The notes below the pieces were generated by a model, which saw only the letters and a list, made by a program, of their open reading frames with translations, did no database searches and had not been told where the DNA came from. Shown in pieces: positions 21,600-26,667 of a DNA stretch of 26,667 bases (positions are counted from its first letter, which is position 1; every line of letters starts with the position of its first letter). The DNA is from Spirochaetia bacterium (GTDB lineage Bacteria > Spirochaetota > Spirochaetia > Treponematales > Breznakiellaceae). Location: NCBI GenBank assembly GCA_025997655.1, contig BNUW01000016.1:1-26667 (forward strand), written 5' to 3'. A program made the translations under genes and the position numbers.

Positions 21600-22921
21600 T
21601 GGATAAACCATACGACTGGGGAATCGTCAATGTCATTATCGTTTCCGCGAACTCCGAACCATTCACCGGTTCCGTAGCGGTAAAGGATGGCCGTATCGCC
21701 GCGGTCATCCGGGAAACCCTTCGGCGGGATGACTGCGCCCAATGGCTGGACGGCGGCGGCAAGATCCTCATGCCCGGCCTTTTTAACGGCCACTGTCACG
21801 GGGACATGACCCTGGGCAAGGGCCTGGGGGACGGCATGACCCTGGGGGAACAGAATGAAGCCTTTGCCGATCATAATTGGTTCCAAAAATTCATCACCGA
21901 CGAGGATCGCTATTATTCACGGCAGCTCACCTATTGCGAAGCCCTTCTTTCGGGCACAACCTTTCTCTGTGAAAACATGTACTGGAGCCTGGGCAAGGAC
22001 TCCGCAAAGGCTATGACCGAAACCGGCATACGGGGCGCACTGGTGGAGGACATACGCCGGGACTTTGTCAACCAGGACGACCTGGTCCCGGCTGCGGACC
22101 TCCGGGCCTTCATGGATGATTGCCGCCAACAGGGACTGACGCCCGTCGCGGGACTGCCGGCGGAGGAGGATTTTGAGACACACCGCCTCCTTACCGCCCA
22201 GGAAACGCTGGAAAGCTTAGGGATGCTGCGAACCATGCACCTGGCCGAAACGGACTGGCGGGTGGCCGCCGTGGAAACCAAGTACGGCCTGAGTCCCATT
22301 GAATATCTGCATCAAAACAAACTCCTGGGCAAACGCTTTATCGGCTCCCATGTGGTCCATGCATCGGATCGGGATGTTAGTTTATTGAAGGAAAATGGCG
22401 TTTCGGTGGTCAACACCCCCCTCTGCGAGATGAAAATTGCCGACGGCATCGCCCCCATCCCCGCGATGGTCCGACAGGGGGTCACCGTCTGCCTGGGAAC
22501 CGACGGGGCGATGTGGAACAATTCCAACGATATCTTTCGGGAAATGAAGGGGATGGCCCTGCTTCATTCTATCAATAGCGGTACGAGGAGCCTCTCCATT
22601 CGGGACATCCTGGACATGGCTACCATAAATGGGGCCAGGGCCTTTGGGGTGGATGCCGACTTGGGAACCATTGAGCCGGGCAAACTGGCGGATATGATCC
22701 TTGTCGAAACTGCCGTGCCCCATATGCAGCCCTTGCGGCTGGGTAAACATGAAAACGTTTTGTCAAACATCGTGTACAGCGCCACCGGGGGGGACGTTAC
22801 GGATGTGTTTGTCGGCGGCAGGAGGGTTGTGGAAAACCGGGTGTTGCAGGGTGTTGATGTGGCGGGGATTGCGGCAAGGGTACGGGGGGGGGCGGAGAAA
22901 ATTGTCGGTGCCCTGGAGTAA
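21599..22921 (+). CDS. Amidohydrolase-superfamily deaminase/chlorohydrolase-like protein
   Basis: This is a 440-aa metal-dependent hydrolase of the subgroup containing 5'-methylthioadenosine/S-adenosylhomocysteine deaminases and AtzA/TrzN-type enzymes. Metal ligands are seen in NGHCHGDMT, MHLAET, SHVVHA and the Asp of LGTDGAMWNNSNDI. IEPGKLADMILVE is the usual C-terminal beta-sandwich motif. The substrate is probably a deaminated nucleoside or similar base, but is not settled. The gene starts with GTG at 21599, sharing one base with the stop of the Lrp gene (TAGTG). Its link to alanine metabolism is unclear. Confidence 0.85.
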   Translation: MDKPYDWGIVNVIIVSANSEPFTGSVAVKDGRIAAVIRETLRRDDCAQWLDGGGKILMPGLFNGHCHGDMTLGKGLGDGMTLGEQNEAFADHNWFQKFITDEDRYYSRQLTYCEALLSGTTFLCENMYWSLGKDSAKAMTETGIRGALVEDIRRDFVNQDDLVPAADLRAFMDDCRQQGLTPVAGLPAEEDFETHRLLTAQETLESLGMLRTMHLAETDWRVAAVETKYGLSPIEYLHQNKLLGKRFIGSHVVHASDRDVSLLKENGVSVVNTPLCEMKIADGIAPIPAMVRQGVTVCLGTDGAMWNNSNDIFREMKGMALLHSINSGTRSLSIRDILDMATINGARAFGVDADLGTIEPGKLADMILVETAVPHMQPLRLGKHENVLSNIVYSATGGDVTDVFVGGRRVVENRVLQGVDVAGIAARVRGGAEKIVGALE

Positions 22922-22931
22922 TGGTATAGCC

Positions 22932-23064
22932 GGGAGGAGAGGGGCATGCCGGACGCTCATGCTGTTGGAGGAACCTGCTCCAGGAGCCCGGCCCCAGGGG
23001 GCCTTTTGGTCTCCTTGCGCAGAGACATCCAAATGCATTCGGTCCGGCACGCCCCTCTCCTCCC
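22932..23064. repeat. Long inverted-repeat element, MITE-like
   Basis: The arms 22932-22954 and 23042-23064 are 23 bp and match at 22 positions; they begin GGGAGGAGAGGGGC and end GCCCCTCTCCTCCC. The 87-bp interior holds further stems: GGCCCC-A-GGGGGCC, and GGTCTC pairing with GAGAC/CC. The whole could fold into a large branched structure. It resembles a miniature transposable or REP-like element rather than a terminator. There is no gene in 22922-23199. Confidence 0.65.
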
Positions 23065-23150
23065 GCTGCGCCAATACTGTCTCGCTGAACTGAGTGGGGA
23101 AATGCATTCGACCCCGCTGCGCCGCCATTATATCGCTGAACTGAGTGGGG
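23032..23150. repeat. Two-copy intergenic direct repeat
   Basis: Each copy has three blocks in the same order: AATGCATTCG (23032, 23101), CCGCTGCGCC (23063, 23114) and CGCTGAACTGAGTGGGG (23083-23099, 23134-23150). Copy 1 contains an extra segment of about 20 bp, which is exactly the right arm of the long inverted repeat. The two elements are therefore nested. Confidence 0.7.
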
Positions 23151-23199
23151 CGGTATCATATTGCGTACAAATTGGTGTTAGTGGTAACATTATCTTGAG

Positions 23200-24312
23200 A
23201 TGAATAGCAATTATTTTATGCCCACCAGGGTTATCATTGGTGATGATTGTGTTTTCGGGAACCGGGCTCTCCTTAAGGATCTGGGAAAGAAGGCGTTGAT
23301 TGTGAGTGGAAAAAATTCAGCCAGGGCTAACGGTTCCCTGGCGGATCTGGTGCGTGCCCTGGATGCTAATGGGCAGTCCTACTTTTTGTACGATACGGTG
23401 ATGAGTAACCCCACGGTGGACTGCATCTATGAAGCGGCGGAGGCTGCCAAGCGGGAGGGCTGCGAATTTGTGGCGGGACTGGGGGGCGGGTCTCCTCTGG
23501 ATGCCGCAAAGGGGGCCGCGGTGCTGGCGCTGAATCCGGTGGAGAAATCCAGTCTGTTCAGTACAAGCTTTACCACGGCGCTGCCCATTGTTGCGGTTCC
23601 CACCACCGCCGGTACCGGGTCCGAAGTCACCCCTACTGCGGTCTTCACTAACCATGCGGCCAAAACTAAAACTTCCATCAAAACCCCCGCCATATTTCCC
23701 CGTTATGCATTCCTGGACGCAAAATATACCCTCGCTCTCAGCCGGGTCATCACTATTAATACCGCTGTTGACGCCCTGACCCACGCGGTGGAAGGTATGC
23801 TTTCCCAGACGGCGGGGGACCTTACCGATACCCTGGCAAAAGAAAGTATTGCGGTGATCGCCGGGTGTTTCGGCGTTCTGCGCGGCGGCCGGGAACTGGA
23901 TATAGGTATACGGCAAAAACTGCTCTACGCAGCAATGCTGGCGGGGATGGTTATCGCCAATACGGGAACTAATGTGGTTCACTCCATGGGCTATAGCCTT
24001 ACCTATCATCGCAATATTGATCACGGCAGGGCTAACGGTCTGATTTTTGCAGAATTCCTAAAGCGCATAGAACAAAAGGAAGAAAACAGCGATTCTAAGC
24101 GCATTCCGGTAATACTATCCTGCCTGAAGGTAAAGTCCCTGGATGAGTTTTCCGGTATCCTCAACGGTCTGTTTGGAAAGAAGGAATCCTTCGCCGCCGC
24201 CGAATTGGTGCAGTATGCCGAACAGGCGTCCGGGGCCAGGAGTATTGCCAATGGCATATTCCGGTTTGAAAAAGAAGAACTGCTGGATATTTTCAAAAAA
24301 TCTATAGGGTAG
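23200..24312 (+). CDS. Iron-containing alcohol dehydrogenase
   Basis: This is a 370-aa group III (Fe-type) dehydrogenase. The NAD-binding part has GLGGGSPLDAAKGAA and VPTTAGTGSEVTPTAVFT. Metal ligands are Asp and His in NTAVDALTHAVEG and two His in VVHSMGYSLTYHRNIDHGRA. It reduces aldehydes or oxidises alcohols with NAD(P). The exact substrate cannot be told; butanol, 1,3-propanediol and lactaldehyde enzymes share these motifs. No good ribosome site is visible before ATG 23200. It leads a rightward run with thrC after 9 bp. Homoserine-related or fermentative roles are possible. Confidence 0.92.
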   Translation: MNSNYFMPTRVIIGDDCVFGNRALLKDLGKKALIVSGKNSARANGSLADLVRALDANGQSYFLYDTVMSNPTVDCIYEAAEAAKREGCEFVAGLGGGSPLDAAKGAAVLALNPVEKSSLFSTSFTTALPIVAVPTTAGTGSEVTPTAVFTNHAAKTKTSIKTPAIFPRYAFLDAKYTLALSRVITINTAVDALTHAVEGMLSQTAGDLTDTLAKESIAVIAGCFGVLRGGRELDIGIRQKLLYAAMLAGMVIANTGTNVVHSMGYSLTYHRNIDHGRANGLIFAEFLKRIEQKEENSDSKRIPVILSCLKVKSLDEFSGILNGLFGKKESFAAAELVQYAEQASGARSIANGIFRFEKEELLDIFKKSIG

Positions 24313-24321
24313 GCGGAGTTT

Positions 24322-25713
24322 ATGCGATATTACAGTACCAGAAGCCGGTCAAGCCCGGTTAGTTTTGCTGCCGCCGCCCTCGGAGGCCTTGCCCCGGACG
24401 GCGGTCTCTTCATCCCCGAAGAGATCCCCTCCTATCCCGGCAGAGTAAAAAATTCCCTGGGAACCATGAGCTTTTTTGACATCGCCTTTGAAACTATCCG
24501 CCCCTATGTCCATCCGGAACTGCCCGACGCCGTTCTGGAGGATCTTGTCCACTCGGCCTATCCCTTCACCGCGCCCCTGGTGAGTGTGGGGGATCGCCTG
24601 GTGCTGGAACTTTTCCACGGCCCCACCGCCGCTTTCAAGGACTTCGGCGCCCGTTTCATGGCCCGCGCCTTTTCTTACCTCCGCCGCGGCGAGGACAAGC
24701 CCCTGCATATTCTGGTAGCCACCTCCGGCGACACCGGCGGCGCGGTGGCCGACGGCTTCTACGGCGTGGAGGGCATTTCCGTCACCGTGCTCTACCCAAA
24801 AGGCCGGGTGACCCCCCTCCAGGAAAAACAGATCGCCGGCCTTGGCGGCAACATCGGGAGCCTAGCTGTGGAGGGCAGCTTTGATGACTGTCAGGCCCTG
24901 GTAAAAGCCGCCTTCGCCGACGAGGGTTTGCGGAAACGCGCAGCCCTCTCCTCAGCCAATTCCATCAACGTGGCCCGCCTCATCCCCCAGGCCATCTACT
25001 ACAGCGTTGCTGCGGGCAAAGCCTTTGCCGGCAAAACCGATAGCGATGGTGAGGCCACCCCCCGCGGTGGCCCGGCCTCTCCACGGGTCCCCGGTCAATC
25101 AGACCAAAGGTCTGCCATCGCCATTCCCAATGCGTCCCATGGTGTCAAAGCCGGAAGCCCCATTACCTTCTGTGTGCCCAGCGGCAACTTCGGCAACCTT
25201 ACTGCGGGGCTCTACGCACTAAAGATGGGGGCGCCTATCTGCGGCTTCATCGCCGCCACCAACATAAACAAGGCGGTGCCGGATTACCTTGCAAGCGGCG
25301 AATACCATGCCCGCGTATCCCAGGCAACCATTTCCAACGCCATGGACGTAGGCGCCCCCAGCAACTTTGAACGCATGGCCGCCCACTGGACCTTAGAAGA
25401 ACTGCGCGGAATGATCCGCGGCGTCCATGTGTCCGATGAGGATACCCGGAAAACCATCGCCGCCGTTCACGACAAATACGCCTACTTCCTCGACCCCCAC
25501 GGCGCTGTAGGCTGGCGGGCAGTAGATATACTGTCCGCGGTTGCAGGCCCTTTGGCGGTACTTGCCACCGCCCACCCGGCAAAGTTCGCGGAAACCGTGG
25601 AACCCTTGGCCGGTTCTGTCCCGGCCCCGGCGTCTATAAAAAACGCCCTAAGCCGTACCGCCCAAGCCCGGACCATCCCGGCGGAACTTTCCGCCCTGGC
25701 CGATACCCTATAA
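24322..25713 (+). CDS. thrC: Threonine synthase with an in-frame insertion
   Basis: This is a 463-aa PLP enzyme converting O-phosphohomoserine to threonine. MRYYSTRS begins the family N-terminal domain. [20 protein letters not shown] holds the PLP lysine, [16 protein letters not shown] the phosphate site, [20 protein letters not shown] the core, and [20 protein letters not shown] the glycine-rich loop. Between [12 protein letters not shown] and SPITFCVPS there are about 35 extra residues (from about [12 protein letters not shown] to [10 protein letters not shown]) not expected in the family. Their DNA is rich in inverted repeats (25043-25121). The frame is kept and the catalytic motifs are intact, so the enzyme may work. 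It is followed by ychJ after 19 bp. Confidence 0.93.
   Translation: MRYYSTRSRSSPVSFAAAALGGLAPDGGLFIPEEIPSYPGRVKNSLGTMSFFDIAFETIRPYVHPELPDAVLEDLVHSAYPFTAPLVSVGDRLVLELFHGPTAAFKDFGARFMARAFSYLRRGEDKPLHILVATSGDTGGAVADGFYGVEGISVTVLYPKGRVTPLQEKQIAGLGGNIGSLAVEGSFDDCQALVKAAFADEGLRKRAALSSANSINVARLIPQAIYYSVAAGKAFAGKTDSDGEATPRGGPASPRVPGQSDQRSAIAIPNASHGVKAGSPITFCVPSGNFGNLTAGLYALKMGAPICGFIAATNINKAVPDYLASGEYHARVSQATISNAMDVGAPSNFERMAAHWTLEELRGMIRGVHVSDEDTRKTIAAVHDKYAYFLDPHGAVGWRAVDILSAVAGPLAVLATAHPAKFAETVEPLAGSVPAPASIKNALSRTAQARTIPAELSALADTL
25043..25121. repeat. Palindromic insertion element inside thrC
   Basis: Outer arms GCGATGG (25043-25049) and CCATCGC (25115-25121) enclose GGCCACC/GGTGGCC (25053-25059, 25066-25072), with GAGGCC/GGCCTC as an alternative pairing, and CAGACC-AAA-GGTCTG (25100-25114). 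The element codes for about 26 residues in frame with thrC. Confidence 0.6.
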
Positions 25714-25732
25714 TAGTACCAAGGAGAAACCC

Positions 25733-26230
25733 ATGAAATTGTGCCCCTGCGGTTCCGGCCGCCCCTATGCCGAATGTTGCGAGCCCTATATCACCGGAGC
25801 CCAAAAGCCCCCCACCGCAGAATCACTAATGCGCAGCCGGTACACCGCCTACGCGGAACACGCCGTGGATTACATCGTGGAAACCTGCGTCCGGGATACG
25901 GATGAGAAACAGAACATCGACGTAAAGGAAACCCGCGCCTGGAGCGAAGGATCGAAGTGGCTGGGCTTAAAGATACTGTCGGTCACCAGGGGCGGCCCCG
26001 CCGACACCGAGGGAACCGTGGAGTTTGAGGCATCCTATGAACGGGATGGGCTGCGGGACATCCACCACGAACGGGCCCAATTCAAGAAGGTTGACGGGCA
26101 GTGGCTCTACGATGAGGGAGACATTGTGCCGAAGACCATCGTCCGCGCCACGCCGAAGGTGGGACGCAATGAGCCATGCCCTTGCGGGAGCGGGAAGAAG
26201 TACAAGCATTGCTGCGGGGCAGTGAAGTAG
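25733..26230 (+). CDS. YchJ-family SEC-C motif protein
   Basis: This is a 165-aa protein with a zinc-binding SEC-C motif at each end: [19 protein letters not shown] at residues 2-20 and [19 protein letters not shown] at the C-terminus. In between is the YchJ/NTF2-like domain ([42 protein letters not shown]). The molecular role of the family is uncertain. SEC-C motifs mediate protein-protein contacts in SecA and in other proteins. The start has AAGGAG six bases upstream. It is followed after 9 bp by a DUF6398-like gene. Confidence 0.9.
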   Translation: MKLCPCGSGRPYAECCEPYITGAQKPPTAESLMRSRYTAYAEHAVDYIVETCVRDTDEKQNIDVKETRAWSEGSKWLGLKILSVTRGGPADTEGTVEFEASYERDGLRDIHHERAQFKKVDGQWLYDEGDIVPKTIVRATPKVGRNEPCPCGSGKKYKHCCGAVK

Positions 26231-26239
26231 GAGGGGAAG

Positions 26240-26667
26240 ATGGATAAAGAAGAAATCAAGGCACGGGAAAAAGAACTATTGGAAATGGTGGAACAGTTTT
26301 GCAAAGAAAAACTGAATGGAGATTATTATAGGCTTTGCGAAAAACTAATTAAAAAAATGTCTCGAAAACGGGAAGTTCCCTTTGCCAGCGGTAAACTAAC
26401 TATATGGGCCGCCGCAATAATACACGTACTGGGTTCAATAAATTTTTTATTTGATAAATCCTTTGAGCCATATATTCCTATGCAGGAAATAAATGACTAT
26501 TTTGTAACGAAACAGTCAACGGTTGGAACTAAATCGAAACAAATCCGGGATATGTTCAAAATGGGATATTACGATAAAGAATTTTCAACACAACATATGA
26601 AAGATAACAATCCATTCAATGATCTTGTGATGGTTGATGGCTTCATAGTCTCAATGTCAACGCTGCC
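26240..26667 (+). CDS. DUF6398-like protein, 3' end beyond the window
   Basis: From ATG 26240, preceded by GGAGGGG, 142 codons are visible before the right edge. The frame begins MDKEEIKAREKELLEMVEQF and includes YYRLCEKLIKKMSRKREVPF, KLTIWAAAIIHVLGSINFLF, QSTVGTKSKQIRDMF and NPFNDLVMVDGFIVS. I recognise this as the pattern of the DUF6398 family (conserved WAAAIIH and a short HTH-like segment), which often sits beside or is fused to SEC-C proteins, as here with YchJ. Function is unknown. The HTH-like stretch suggests nucleic-acid contact, but weakly. AT content is higher than in the genes before it. Confidence 0.75.
   Translation, partial: MDKEEIKAREKELLEMVEQFCKEKLNGDYYRLCEKLIKKMSRKREVPFASGKLTIWAAAIIHVLGSINFLFDKSFEPYIPMQEINDYFVTKQSTVGTKSKQIRDMFKMGYYDKEFSTQHMKDNNPFNDLVMVDGFIVSMSTL

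Noticed and set aside
22797..23159. Minus-strand frame with repeated HSVQR...GAAG peptides
   Set aside because: The peptide repeats simply reflect the intergenic DNA repeat, and the frame runs antisense into the amidohydrolase gene.

Overview
The window looks like chromosomal DNA of a spirochaete, most likely a termite-gut Treponema. This is inferred from the lipoprotein signal style (short MKKN start, hydrophobic core, VVGC lipobox, then a poly-Gly linker), several spirochaete-like orphan proteins, moderate-to-high GC core genes with GGAGG-type ribosome sites, and AT-rich toxin-antitoxin islands. No rRNA, tRNA or CRISPR array was seen. The species is not established.

Region 1 (1-4190) is accessory and decayed. 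The left edge is an IS21-family element (istA complete, istB cut by the window edge). Its upstream end carries eight 21-22 bp repeats and abuts the C-terminal remnant of a PIN-domain toxin gene. Next come two stem-loop sites that resemble integron attC sites, bracketing broken PIN-type and antitoxin-like reading frames on the other strand, then a poly-Gly lipoprotein gene and a hairpin-rich spacer.

Region 2 (4194-6713) holds an XRE regulator, an AAA/DUF4143 ATPase and a VapBC module. The module is bracketed by an exact 20-bp direct repeat and has its own promoter with an overlapping palindrome.

Region 3 (6785-13590) is mostly metabolic and housekeeping: proC; a leftward operon of HTH-cupin regulator, acyl-CoA synthetase and PHP hydrolase; and a leftward operon with overlapping genes encoding exonuclease III, a rhomboid protease, a putative beta-barrel protein and a lipoprotein phosphoesterase.

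Region 4 (13600-18316) has a decayed response-regulator fragment, a uracil permease with a clear promoter and a terminator-like hairpin, a large two-TM sensor-like protein with an acidic repeat tail and no recognised output domain, and a ParE-type toxin-antitoxin module.

Region 5 (18340-22921) is an alanine-use locus: Na+/alanine symporter and alanine dehydrogenase leftward, with a divergent Lrp-type regulator and an amidohydrolase rightward. The ald-lrp gap has overlapping promoters and an inverted repeat that could be the regulator's target.

Region 6 (22922-26667) begins with a structured repeat element, followed by a rightward run of Fe-type alcohol dehydrogenase, threonine synthase (with an in-frame palindrome-rich insertion), a YchJ/SEC-C protein and a DUF6398-like protein cut by the window edge.
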